Below, in pieces: positions 40,547 through 48,344 of a stretch of DNA of 64,000 bases. Within the stretch, counting starts at the first letter, position 1, and every line of letters starts with the position of its first letter. Where the stretch lies: positions 124,001 through 188,000 of the forward strand of contig JAIKYE010000090.1 in NCBI GenBank assembly GCA_024683455.1, written 5' to 3'. The translations under genes and the position numbers were made by a program. The notes beneath the pieces were generated by a model. That model was given only the letters and a program-made list of their open reading frames with translations. It was not told the DNA's origin and made no database searches. The stretch is from Bacteroidaceae bacterium (GTDB lineage: Bacteria > Bacteroidota > Bacteroidia > Bacteroidales > Bacteroidaceae).

Positions 40547-41133
40547 AGTTCCAGGAAATTCTTTATGATGCGTTCACCTACGCTTCCGCTCTTTTCCGGA
40601 TGGAACTGCGTTGCATAGAAATTATCCTTGTGCAAGGCTGCACTGAAAGGCTTGATGTATTGAGTCGTTGCAATGGTGTTTTCGCATACGGGAACATAGA
40701 AGCTGTGTACGAAATACACAAACTCTCCTTCACAGAATCCCTTGAACAGTTCTGATTTTGGACCTTCCAACTGATTCCATCCCATGTGGGGCACCTTGTC
40801 TTCGTGCTTCTGAGGCACAAAGCGCAGCACGTCAGCATCAAAGATTCCCAAACAATCGGTATCGCCTTCTTCGCTGTGGCGGCACATCAACTGCTGACCT
40901 ATACAGATTCCCAGTATGGGGTTCTTCAGGTCTTTTATTACTTTGTCCAGTCCGTGTTCCCTCAGGTAGTGCATGGCATTGCTGGCTTCTCCTTGTCCTG
41001 GGAAGAGCACTTTGTCTGCTTTCTGCAACAGTTCGGGGTCGTCTGTAAGGATGGGGTTTACACCAAGCCTCTGAAGGGCGTGGATCACTGAATATATGTT
41101 TCCTGCGTTGTATTTAACTACTGCAACATTCAT
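40543..41133 (-). CDS. hisH: imidazole glycerol phosphate synthase, glutaminase subunit
   Basis: 196 residues from ATG 41133. Class I glutamine amidotransferase that feeds ammonia to HisF. It has the nucleophile in GICIGQQLMC and the His/Glu pair in QFHPEKSG; the oxyanion region is LFPGQGEAS. The frame runs upstream to 41328, but that part is low-complexity spacer and contains the promoter, so the annotated start is used. First gene of the hisHAF-hisIE operon. Confidence 0.96.
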   Translation of the reverse strand: MNVAVVKYNAGNIYSVIHALQRLGVNPILTDDPELLQKADKVLFPGQGEASNAMHYLREHGLDKVIKDLKNPILGICIGQQLMCRHSEEGDTDCLGIFDADVLRFVPQKHEDKVPHMGWNQLEGPKSELFKGFCEGEFVYFVHSFYVPVCENTIATTQYIKPFSAALHKDNFYATQFHPEKSGSVGERIIKNFLEL

Positions 41134-41153
41134 CTTTTTCACTTTTCGGCCTG

Positions 41154-41184
41154 CAAAGGTACAAATAAGCGAGCGGAATACAAA
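41154..41184 (-). promoter_or_regulatory. hisHAF-hisIE promoter
   Basis: Minus-strand TTTG (41181-41184), 19-bp spacer and TACCTTTG (41154-41161), 21 bp before hisH. It may also drive the downstream ftsE-like, lysC, lysA and envelope genes, since no further promoter is visible. Confidence 0.8.
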
Positions 41185-41320
41185 ATAAAAGTATATTTTT
41201 ATTTTTATTCCCGAGCGAAAGTACCTTCGAGGTTGTTTCCAAAGTTGCGAAAAAGCGTGCGGAATATAAAGAAAAGTTGAAAATTGGTCGTTTGGGGAGT
41301 TTGTCGTTTGGGAATTAGAT

Positions 41321-41346
41321 AACCGCAAACAGTAAACGGTAAACAG
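41321..41346. repeat. boundary microrepeat between the tandem-ATPase gene and hisH
   Basis: AACCGCAAACAGTAAACGGTAAACAG, the inverted copy of the GTTTACCGTTTACTG words at 38390. The preceding 41275-41320 holds two near copies of GTCGTTTGG and a GTTGAAAATTG word. Confidence 0.75.
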
Positions 41347-41349
41347 AAT

Positions 41350-42882
41350 TCAACTTCTCTTCCTAAGAAACAAACTCTTATCTATGCACTTCGGGAACTC
41401 CTCCTTGTAATGTGTCACCATCACTAGCGTCTTGTGCTTACGACTGCAGAAGGTGTTGATGATTTCCTTCACCAAGTGTCGCTGCTGCAAGTCAAGACCA
41501 TGTAGCGGCTCGTCCAGTATCAGCAGCTCTGGGTCTTTCACAAAGGCACGTGCCAATAGGCACAGACGCTGCTCGCCGCTGCTCAGCTTCAGGAAGGTTC
41601 GGTCTGCCAGCTCCTTGATGCCAAAGATGTTCATCCAGCTCAGGCAGATCTCTCGCTGCTCAGGCCGTGGGCGTGTATATAGGCCTACGGAGTCCGTCAG
41701 TCCGCTTGCCACGATGTCTATGGCTGGCAGGTCTTTCAGATAGGCTCTGTGCATCTCAGGACTTACGTAGCCTATGTGGCGCTTTATCTCCCAGATGCTC
41801 TCGCCTGTTCCTCTGCGATGGCCAAACAGCTCTATATTGCAGGCGTAGGCTTGTGGATTGTCTGCACAGACTAGACTTAGCAACGTGCTCTTTCCTGCTC
41901 CGTTCTCGCCGCTCAGTGCCCATTTCTCTCCCTCGTTGACAGTCCAGTTCAGATTTTTCAGGATGGTGCGCGAGCCATAGCGTATGGTTACATCGTTGAA
42001 TTTCAGTATCTCCTGTCCTTCCTTGGGGTAGAACGACTCTTTGCTCAGGTCCTTCTGTGGAAGGTCCAGAATCCATTGGCGCTTCTCTTCTGAAAGCGGC
42101 TTCAGGGGTTTCTGCTGCAACTGCTGCTGATACTCCTCGCGTGTAATCTTAGGCAGTATGTGTAGGCCCTCGATAGGTATGACGTGCGTGATAAAGTTGG
42201 GTATGTCGTCCACCTTGCTCAGTACCAACACAATCAGCAGGTGCGTCTCCCTTGTCAGCTGTTCCAATAGGTCGCGTAGCAAATCGCGTGTTTGGGCGTC
42301 CAGTCCGATGAAGGGATTGTCCATGATAATCACACGTGGACCTGCGCCCAGTGTCTTGGCCAGTTGGAATTTGCGTAACTCACCACTGCTCAGCGAGATG
42401 ATGTACTTGTCTGCCATCTCTTCGAGGTGGAATATATCTGTCAGGATATTTCTTAACTTTGTGCGTTGTTGCTGAGCCGTCTGGCGTGCCTCGTCCGATA
42501 GGCCGCTCCCTTTGCTCTCATCAGCCTGCCTGTAGGTCTCCTGCAAGAGTGTCCCGGCTGTGGGCGTGTTCTCGTCTATGTCGTGCTGGTTCCATCTCTG
42601 CTGATAGTAGTATGTTCCGTCCTTGTCGCCATACGAATCACGAAAGGTAATGTATTTCAGGTTCTCGCTAACCATCTTTAGCGGACTGGGACTAAAGTCG
42701 TACTTCACCTCGTTCATCAGCAAGGGAAAGTGGCTGCTCAGAATCTCCACCAGTCGACTCTTTCCTGCCGCGTTATCACCAGCGATAGCTATCTGTTCAC
42801 CCTGCAGTATTTCTATGTTTACGGGCTCTGCCATCCTCCAGCCAGGATGACGTGTTATTCCGTTTTCAATCTTAATTATCAT
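41350..42882 (-). CDS. tandem ABC ATPase, ModF/PhrA-like, with asymmetric sites
   Basis: 510 residues with two nucleotide-binding domains and no membrane segment. The N-terminal half has Walker A GDNAAGKSRL, signature LSSGELRKFQLAKTL and Walker B VIIMDNPFIGLD, where the catalytic Glu is replaced by Asn. The C-terminal half has GENGAGKSTLLSL, LSSGEQRLCLLARAF and LLILDEPLHGLD, all intact. The layout resembles ModF, a soluble double ATPase once linked to molybdate uptake, whose role is uncertain. No permease is nearby. It follows ruvC on the same strand, separated by a microrepeat. Confidence 0.85.
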   Translation of the reverse strand: MIIKIENGITRHPGWRMAEPVNIEILQGEQIAIAGDNAAGKSRLVEILSSHFPLLMNEVKYDFSPSPLKMVSENLKYITFRDSYGDKDGTYYYQQRWNQHDIDENTPTAGTLLQETYRQADESKGSGLSDEARQTAQQQRTKLRNILTDIFHLEEMADKYIISLSSGELRKFQLAKTLGAGPRVIIMDNPFIGLDAQTRDLLRDLLEQLTRETHLLIVLVLSKVDDIPNFITHVIPIEGLHILPKITREEYQQQLQQKPLKPLSEEKRQWILDLPQKDLSKESFYPKEGQEILKFNDVTIRYGSRTILKNLNWTVNEGEKWALSGENGAGKSTLLSLVCADNPQAYACNIELFGHRRGTGESIWEIKRHIGYVSPEMHRAYLKDLPAIDIVASGLTDSVGLYTRPRPEQREICLSWMNIFGIKELADRTFLKLSSGEQRLCLLARAFVKDPELLILDEPLHGLDLQQRHLVKEIINTFCSRKHKTLVMVTHYKEEFPKCIDKSLFLRKRS

Positions 42883-42892
42883 CTTGTTATAT

Positions 42893-42956
42893 CGTTCCCG
42901 TTAACGTTCCCGCTCAATTTGTTCAACGCTAACCGCTAACATTTAACCGCTAATCT
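42893..42956. repeat. boundary microrepeat overlapping the ruvC 3' end
   Basis: GTTCCCGTTAACGTTCCCG, CCGCTCAATTT (42910-42920, identical to 50331-50341), CGCTAACCGCTAA (42928-42940) and TTAACCGCTAA. The last unit encodes the final residues of RuvC (Ile-Ser-Gly) and its TAA stop on the minus strand. Confidence 0.8.
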
Positions 42957-43497
42957 TATTTATGTTCTTCGCTACAAAGTCTTTCCACGAGCGGTACTTC
43001 GTATCAGTCTGTGGACGGTTCATCTGTAGGTAGTGGCAATAGGCGGCAGCCAAGGCGTCTGTAGCGTCAAGAAATTTTCCCATCTCCTCGGGCGCTATCT
43101 TCAGCATCCTGCGCAGCATATCGGCCACCTGCTCCTTGCTGGCATTACCGTTGCCTGTGATGGCCATCTTAATCTTTGTGGGCGCGTATTCTGTTATAGG
43201 TACCTGTTTGCTGATGGCCGCCGCCATAGCTGTTCCCTGTGCTCGTCCCAGCTTCAGCATACTCTGTACGTTCTTCCCAAAGAAGGGAGCCTCTATGGCC
43301 AGCTCGTCTGGCAGATAAGATGTGATGATGCCGCTAACCCGTTCAAAGATGTGTCCCAGCTTCAGGTAATGGTCATCGAACTTACGCAAGTCTATGACGC
43401 CCAAGGCCAGCATTTCGGCCTTGCGATCAATCACTTTCAGTACACCATATCCCATGATATTGGTACCAGGGTCTATGCCAAGAATTATCTTTTCCAA
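42943..43497 (-). CDS. ruvC: Holliday-junction resolvase RuvC
   Basis: 184 residues from a TTG start at 43497, beginning [18 protein letters not shown]. Catalytic acidic residues: Asp in GIDPGT, Glu in LAIEAPFFG, and Asp in [14 protein letters not shown]. The frame extends to 43596, but the promoter at 43524-43531 falls inside that stretch, so the TTG, which matches the family N-terminus exactly, is chosen. The last three residues and the stop come from a boundary repeat. Confidence 0.94.
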   Translation of the reverse strand: MEKIILGIDPGTNIMGYGVLKVIDRKAEMLALGVIDLRKFDDHYLKLGHIFERVSGIITSYLPDELAIEAPFFGKNVQSMLKLGRAQGTAMAAAISKQVPITEYAPTKIKMAITGNGNASKEQVADMLRRMLKIAPEEMGKFLDATDALAAAYCHYLQMNRPQTDTKYRSWKDFVAKNINKISG

Positions 43498-43523
43498 CTT
43501 TTGAAAGCCAACTTTACAATGTG

Positions 43524-43531
43524 CAAAAGTA
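43524..43531 (-). promoter_or_regulatory. -7 element of ruvC promoter
   Basis: TACTTTTG on the minus strand, 27 bp before the TTG start; TATTTTTG directly upstream (43532-43539) is a second candidate. The -33 is unclear. Confidence 0.5.
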
Positions 43532-43605
43532 CAAAAATATCTTAAATTATAAGGTATAGATGTTACTTTTCTTACCTTGGAGAGTCCTATTTTCAAAAAA
43601 CAAGC

Positions 43606-43613
43606 TATATTTG
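43606..43613 (+). promoter_or_regulatory. -7 element of DUF1573 gene promoter
   Basis: TATATTTG, 25 bp before the ATG at 43638. Confidence 0.45.
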
Positions 43614-43637
43614 CAGAAATTTAATTGATTTAAAACG

Positions 43638-44075
43638 ATGAATAAACTCTTGATAATGTCCTTCTGCCTACTGACGATTTCAGTAGCTCAGGCTCAGACA
43701 CAGAAGCAGAAAGTAAATACCAGCGAGGTTAAAGTGACTGGTGTAACCAAGGCAGAGAACTATGCAGAGATTAAGTTTGATACCTTACGTCATAATTTCG
43801 GCAAATTCAGCAAGAATGATCCTATAGTTAAGTGCAGTTTCAGGTTTACCAATACAGGGACCGCTCCCTTGGTTATTCATCAAGCAATTGCCAGCTGTGG
43901 CTGCACAGTTCCTACTTTTACCAAGGAACCCATTAAGCCTGGTGCTAAGGGTGTTATTGACGTTACCTATAATGGAACAGATAAGTTCCCAGGACATTTT
44001 CAAAAGACTATTACCATACGTTCCAACGCTGTTTCTGAGGTCACTCGCTTGATTATAGAGGGTGATATGGAGTGA
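43638..44075 (+). CDS. exported DUF1573 protein
   Basis: 145 residues, signal peptide ending near AQAQ. The mature part is one DUF1573 domain, an immunoglobulin-like fold with FDTLRHNFGKF, CSFRFTNTGTAPLVI, the conserved SCGCTVP and the C-terminal ITIRSNA strand. These proteins are common in Bacteroidetes and their role is unknown. It converges on the CotH-like gene at 44333. Confidence 0.92.
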   Translation: MNKLLIMSFCLLTISVAQAQTQKQKVNTSEVKVTGVTKAENYAEIKFDTLRHNFGKFSKNDPIVKCSFRFTNTGTAPLVIHQAIASCGCTVPTFTKEPIKPGAKGVIDVTYNGTDKFPGHFQKTITIRSNAVSEVTRLIIEGDME

Positions 44076-44079
44076 TGAG

Positions 44080-44215
44080 GATGGCTAATGCTATGTCCTG
44101 CAAGGTTGTAATATGACGTTTTCTCCGTTGTGGTATCGTTCCGTGAGATTGCTGTCTCATTCTTTATGTCGCTGCCGTCTATTTTGTTGTCACAGCGATT
44201 ACTACCCACAACTCT
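44080..44215 (-). pseudogene. possible remnant of a secreted-protein C-terminus
   Basis: On the minus strand one frame reads TTTEKTSYYNLAGHSI, which resembles the VEYYNLAGQQL tail of the adjacent CotH-like protein at 44333-47236. It continues without a good tail ending and overlaps the 3' end of the DUF1573 gene antisense. It may be the decayed end of a paralogue. The evidence is one short similarity only. Confidence 0.3.
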
Positions 44216-44332
44216 TTTCCTGGTAACAGGTCGCGAAGGATTTATTGCTTTTATATTTCCAATGGCAAACTAGGCGCCTTGGTAAGGGGGGCAACTATTT
44301 CCTGTTATATCTCATCATGTTATGTGTGTTTG

Positions 44333-47236
44333 TCATTTGATTATCTTTTTGCTCACCACAGTTCCGTCTTCATACAGAATACGACGGATATATATGCGAG
44401 CTCCACTGGGACTTTTCAACTGCTGACCAGCAAGATTGTAGTACTCTACAGATTGTATCTGACGTTGCAGTGGCTGTTGAATTGGATTGATGCCAGTCTG
44501 ATTGTCGAAGGGAATGACGATAGAATGAGTGTTGATGTGATTGGTTTTTCCAATAGTGATGTGGTCAAAATTCGCAAGATTATCCGTCCCGTCAGGAAAA
44601 CGGCCAAAGCTTTGCCAGCGCCCTTGTGCCTGATACCTGAGACTGTCTGTCCATGAGCCATCTTCGGCTTGGATAATGACAGATGCATTATTAGCGTTTT
44701 CTAACTTAAATGTAGCATGTAACTGATTTATAGGCTCTTTATTATCGCACCATACAATTTTATAGTCGTGCGGTTGGATTGTATTTCCCGTTCCAAATGG
44801 AATCTGATACTTTTTGATTTTTGCAGGGTTGTCACTTAGATAAACGCCAGAAAGGTCTATGGCCTCATCTGTTGTGTTGTAGAGTTCTATCCAGTCGCTT
44901 TTCTTTAGATATTCGCTGATATAGATGTCGTTGGCCGAGCTAACTTCGTTTATCCTAATTGGTGAAATGTTGTTGCTGCGTTGTAGGGCCAAGGTGATGT
45001 GAGGATTTTGGCTAGCGTAGTTCATGGCATTTAGTAGAGTGTCTGTAGAAACAATGTTGCCGTTCACCTGCCAACCTAGGAATTTGTAACCCTCGGGAAT
45101 CACGGCTTTGAGTTCTGCCTTCTCAAATAGCGTACCAGAGAAATATGAGGTGGGTATCTCCTGCCCGTTAAGCAGGATGCGAGCAAGTGATGTAGTAGCA
45201 TCTATCTTTACCTTAAGTTGTTTGGTTAGGCCAAACTGACAGACAAGGCTGCTGATTCGTTTTTCGTGCTGATTTTCGCGGTCGGTAAGTGCATTACACA
45301 ACTTGTCGGCTCTTGTATGTGGCTCGTTTTTTTCCCATGAAAGAGCAGGGGTGATATTTGATTCCCATTGACGTATGATGGGTACGCATCGCTCTGGCAG
45401 GAAGATACTACCGCCCATCATGCAGTAAGTATCTATAAATTGTTGCCTGAATGGTGGATATCTAAGCATATTTTTGAAAATCTCTACCTGTTTGCCGCTT
45501 CCTTTGCGGTATATTTGCTCTATCATGTTTGTGTCTCCAAAACATCCGTCCAGATCAAAAACTACGATGTGAATCTTGCCATCATCCTTGTTGCATCTGA
45601 AGCCCTTAATATTCTTCAGCCCCCCACGCAGCCAGTCTAGGTTGCCCATGTATATCTCTGCAGCCATGTAGTTGCAATACTCATCAATGTCAACAATGTT
45701 AGCGATTTTCTTCCACAAAGATTCTATTTCCGCCTCTGTTTCAGATTGTTGGCCTGTTTCGGATTCTGATTCTTTTGCTGCAAGTTGCTGCGTTAGTTTA
45801 TACCAGTTATTATAGATAACATTAGTACCGGCTTTAACAGAAAATTCATTCTCCCATTGGTCCACTTCGTCGCTATTGATTCCATAGTTGCTATAAGCAT
45901 ATTGGCGGTTGCTGGCTTCCCTCAGGTTGAACATGCCTAGTGGAATTCCGTTCAGAAATATGTGTGCCGGTTGGGCCGCTTGACAGTCGAGGTTGATGCC
46001 ACTACTGATGAGTAGTTGCTGAATAACGGCATCCCAGATTCTCCCATATTGGTCTTGTCCGCCGTTACGGACGAGTATAGTTTTATTCTTGATGTAAGGT
46101 TTATCCTTAAAAATAGGATAGGTGTAGAAATTAAATCCATCGGATAATTTGTCGGCTTTCAGTTTGAACGATGGTTTATACTGAAAGTTCTCATTCCCAT
46201 CGTTGAAACGCGTCCAACCACCAAAAATGGAGAACAGGGCACCTTGATTCATACCTTCATACCATTGTCCTGTTCCTTGATGGGGTATAAGGTACTCAAC
46301 GTTAACGGGACGTTCCCAGTCCATGTTCTGGTTCATAGGTGTTGCCTTGTTGTTGCCGGAAATGCCGTTTACACCATTTACATAAAGGCCTATGGAATCG
46401 CCAAATAAGTTATCTGGGTGTGTTGTCACACTCACGATGGGTAAGTAATAGTCATGCATCTGTTTTATGAATGAGCGCGTCAACACAGGACTATTAAGGT
46501 AACCCTTTCTTGTGAGCATAAATCGAAAAATGGAGGTTTCGTCTACAGAGAAAATTCCTGTTTGCGAAACCAGACTCTTGCCAGGACGTGGCGTGGAACC
46601 ATCTGTGGTATAATAAAGCGTTGTTCCTGTAGGTATTGGTATTTTGAAAGTGAACGGTGTATTAAACACACCGCCCTTTGTTTCCAATGTTGGTGCTGTC
46701 AGACGTTGTTCTGCAAAGGTGCTCTGGTTGTTAGAACGTGATGGGCTTGGTTCGGATGTTATTCCCCATATGCTTCCGCCATCGGTTATACGGGCTATGG
46801 AGCAACGTGTAATGGCGGGTTGATATTCTATGGCATCCAGCAATCTGTCTTTTGAATCCAGCATTTCCACAATGCCTCCATCGGCATCCATCTTAAACGG
46901 AATCTGCTGTCCCGCCGTCTTTCCATAATGGCCGTCCTTGCTGTTATGATCGAACCATAGGACGCGGAAACCATGGGGATTTAGCGTGCCATGTGCTATG
47001 GTCAGTTTCTCTTCCTTGAGTGTGCCTTCTGAGTCGGTATGTCTTAATTTGCATCCTGACAGAGAGATCGTTTCTTCTGTAGGATTATACAACTCTATCC
47101 AACCACCATAGTTAAATGAAGGATCAATAAACATGTCCACGTTGGCTACTTGAATTTCGTTGATTAGTATGTGGTTGTCTGCAGAAGCCTGTAGCGTGAC
47201 TATTGCACATACTAAAAAAACTATCTTATTTGCCAT
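44333..47236 (-). CDS. secreted CotH-kinase / lamin-tail-domain protein
   Basis: 967 residues with a signal peptide (cut near QASA). Domains in order: a lamin-tail-like domain (about 22-150, ILINEIQVANVDMF...GGWIELYNPT), a chitobiase/beta-hexosaminidase C-terminal-like domain (LYYTTDGSTPRPG, near 205), the CotH domain (about 280-620, with NIKGFRCNKDDGKIH and the catalytic-type VFDLDGCFGD), then a second lamin-tail domain (about 745-880, IRINEVSSANDIYISEYLKK). The C-terminus YYNLAGQQL...IYIRRI is a short tail seen on secreted proteins. CotH-fold kinases phosphorylate proteins in spores and pathogens; substrate and activity here are unknown. Confidence 0.88.
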   Translation of the reverse strand: MANKIVFLVCAIVTLQASADNHILINEIQVANVDMFIDPSFNYGGWIELYNPTEETISLSGCKLRHTDSEGTLKEEKLTIAHGTLNPHGFRVLWFDHNSKDGHYGKTAGQQIPFKMDADGGIVEMLDSKDRLLDAIEYQPAITRCSIARITDGGSIWGITSEPSPSRSNNQSTFAEQRLTAPTLETKGGVFNTPFTFKIPIPTGTTLYYTTDGSTPRPGKSLVSQTGIFSVDETSIFRFMLTRKGYLNSPVLTRSFIKQMHDYYLPIVSVTTHPDNLFGDSIGLYVNGVNGISGNNKATPMNQNMDWERPVNVEYLIPHQGTGQWYEGMNQGALFSIFGGWTRFNDGNENFQYKPSFKLKADKLSDGFNFYTYPIFKDKPYIKNKTILVRNGGQDQYGRIWDAVIQQLLISSGINLDCQAAQPAHIFLNGIPLGMFNLREASNRQYAYSNYGINSDEVDQWENEFSVKAGTNVIYNNWYKLTQQLAAKESESETGQQSETEAEIESLWKKIANIVDIDEYCNYMAAEIYMGNLDWLRGGLKNIKGFRCNKDDGKIHIVVFDLDGCFGDTNMIEQIYRKGSGKQVEIFKNMLRYPPFRQQFIDTYCMMGGSIFLPERCVPIIRQWESNITPALSWEKNEPHTRADKLCNALTDRENQHEKRISSLVCQFGLTKQLKVKIDATTSLARILLNGQEIPTSYFSGTLFEKAELKAVIPEGYKFLGWQVNGNIVSTDTLLNAMNYASQNPHITLALQRSNNISPIRINEVSSANDIYISEYLKKSDWIELYNTTDEAIDLSGVYLSDNPAKIKKYQIPFGTGNTIQPHDYKIVWCDNKEPINQLHATFKLENANNASVIIQAEDGSWTDSLRYQAQGRWQSFGRFPDGTDNLANFDHITIGKTNHINTHSIVIPFDNQTGINPIQQPLQRQIQSVEYYNLAGQQLKSPSGARIYIRRILYEDGTVVSKKIIK

Positions 47237-47274
47237 GGGAATGCAATAGAAAAGGATAGAACCTTATTATTAGG

Positions 47275-47310
47275 AATGCCTGCCACCCTAGGGATTGGGT
47301 AGCAGGCATT
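47275..47310 (-). terminator. strong hairpin after the LRR lipoprotein gene
   Basis: AATGCCTGC (47275-47283) and GCAGGCATT (47302-47310) are exact inverted repeats with an additional CCC/GGG inner pairing. It lies 20 bp after the LRR stop on the minus strand. The U-tract is poor, so it may stabilise the 3' end as well as terminate. Confidence 0.6.
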
Positions 47311-47329
47311 GTTGTCCTATTTTGTTGTG

Positions 47330-48187
47330 TTATTTTATAAAACCCTCAGCCGTGTAGTATTTGCTCTTGCTCATGGGCTCGATATTGCCGAATTGACTCC
47401 ACTCGGCATCTGATTGGAACTGACTAACAAAGTTATCAGGTACATATAGTGTACACTGCTTGTTAGGTTGGCAGTTTTTTGGCATGGGGTAGAACTCTGT
47501 GGTTAAGAGATAAATTTTACGGAACTTCTCGGGATTGGAGAACATGCCAAACATACGATTCTTGAAGTCGTTGGGGATGCTGAACTCTTCCATAGAAGAA
47601 CATCCTTCGAAGGCACCATCTTCGAGCTTGCTCATTGTGTCGCCTAGGATAATCTTCTTAAGGTTCTTGCAGCCATAAAAGGCACCTACGCGAATCCAAT
47701 AAGAATGTTCGCCTAAAACGACACTCTTAAGTGATGTACAACCCTTGAATCCTTCAACTCCAATGGTGTAAACGTCCCCCTTGAGTTCCTCTAATGAAGA
47801 GCAACCATTAAAAGCTCCGTCGTTGATAACGGGCAAAGGACCTGCTAGGTGAATCTTTTTAAGATTGGCACATCCCTCAAAAGCGCCGTTGGCAATATGC
47901 TGTACTTGATCACCTATCCAGATTTCTTCCATTATTGTATTACCGCTGAACTCGTTAGTGTTGATACTACCCAGTTTCTTGCTAATAAGTACTTTGGCCT
48001 TGTTGGGTTGTGTATTGCTTTTTCTGTTTTCTCCAGTATAGATAAATACGTCACCTGTTGGCTGGTCAATCTCGGCTTCCTTCTCAGTCTTGACCTTTTC
48101 TGTTGAAGATGTCTCTTTCTTTTCGCCAGAACATGCGGTTAGTAAGCCAATAGCAGCCATACTAAGCAGATAATACTTTACTTTCAT
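47330..48187 (-). CDS. BspA-type leucine-rich-repeat lipoprotein
   Basis: 285 residues. The lipoprotein signal ends in LLTAC (Cys19). After a charged linker there are about five LRR_5/TpLRR repeats with the pattern (A/V)F.GC.SL..(I/V).L, for example GAFEGCANLKKIHLAG, GAFNGCSSLEEL and GAFEGCSSMEEFSI. These repeats form a right-handed solenoid used for binding, in oral species for adhesion to host proteins or other bacteria. The ligand is unknown. A promoter lies upstream, divergent from the ABC-F gene. Confidence 0.9.
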   Translation of the reverse strand: MKVKYYLLSMAAIGLLTACSGEKKETSSTEKVKTEKEAEIDQPTGDVFIYTGENRKSNTQPNKAKVLISKKLGSINTNEFSGNTIMEEIWIGDQVQHIANGAFEGCANLKKIHLAGPLPVINDGAFNGCSSLEELKGDVYTIGVEGFKGCTSLKSVVLGEHSYWIRVGAFYGCKNLKKIILGDTMSKLEDGAFEGCSSMEEFSIPNDFKNRMFGMFSNPEKFRKIYLLTTEFYPMPKNCQPNKQCTLYVPDNFVSQFQSDAEWSQFGNIEPMSKSKYYTAEGFIK

Positions 48188-48242
48188 TTTAGTGTTGTTT
48201 TAAATATGTATATAATGTGTTAATTTTGTCGTGACGACTGCA

Positions 48243-48250
48243 CAAAGTTA
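48243..48250 (-). promoter_or_regulatory. -7 element of LRR lipoprotein promoter
   Basis: TAACTTTG on the minus strand, 56 bp before the start. Confidence 0.5.
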
Positions 48251-48314
48251 ATGAAAAAAACAATTCATAGGTTTATATTTTACAAAATATCGTCGGAAAA
48301 AGGCGGATTTTTTG

Positions 48315-48322
48315 TATCTTTG
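48315..48322 (+). promoter_or_regulatory. -7 element of ABC-F gene promoter
   Basis: TATCTTTG, 23 bp before ATG 48345. It excludes the upstream in-frame start at 48312. Confidence 0.55.
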
Positions 48323-48344
48323 CGGTCAAAAGTTAGTATTTTTA

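Noticed and set aside
41134-41328. Long N-terminal extension of HisH
   Set aside because: It contains the promoter and boundary-repeat words and has no similarity to amidotransferases.
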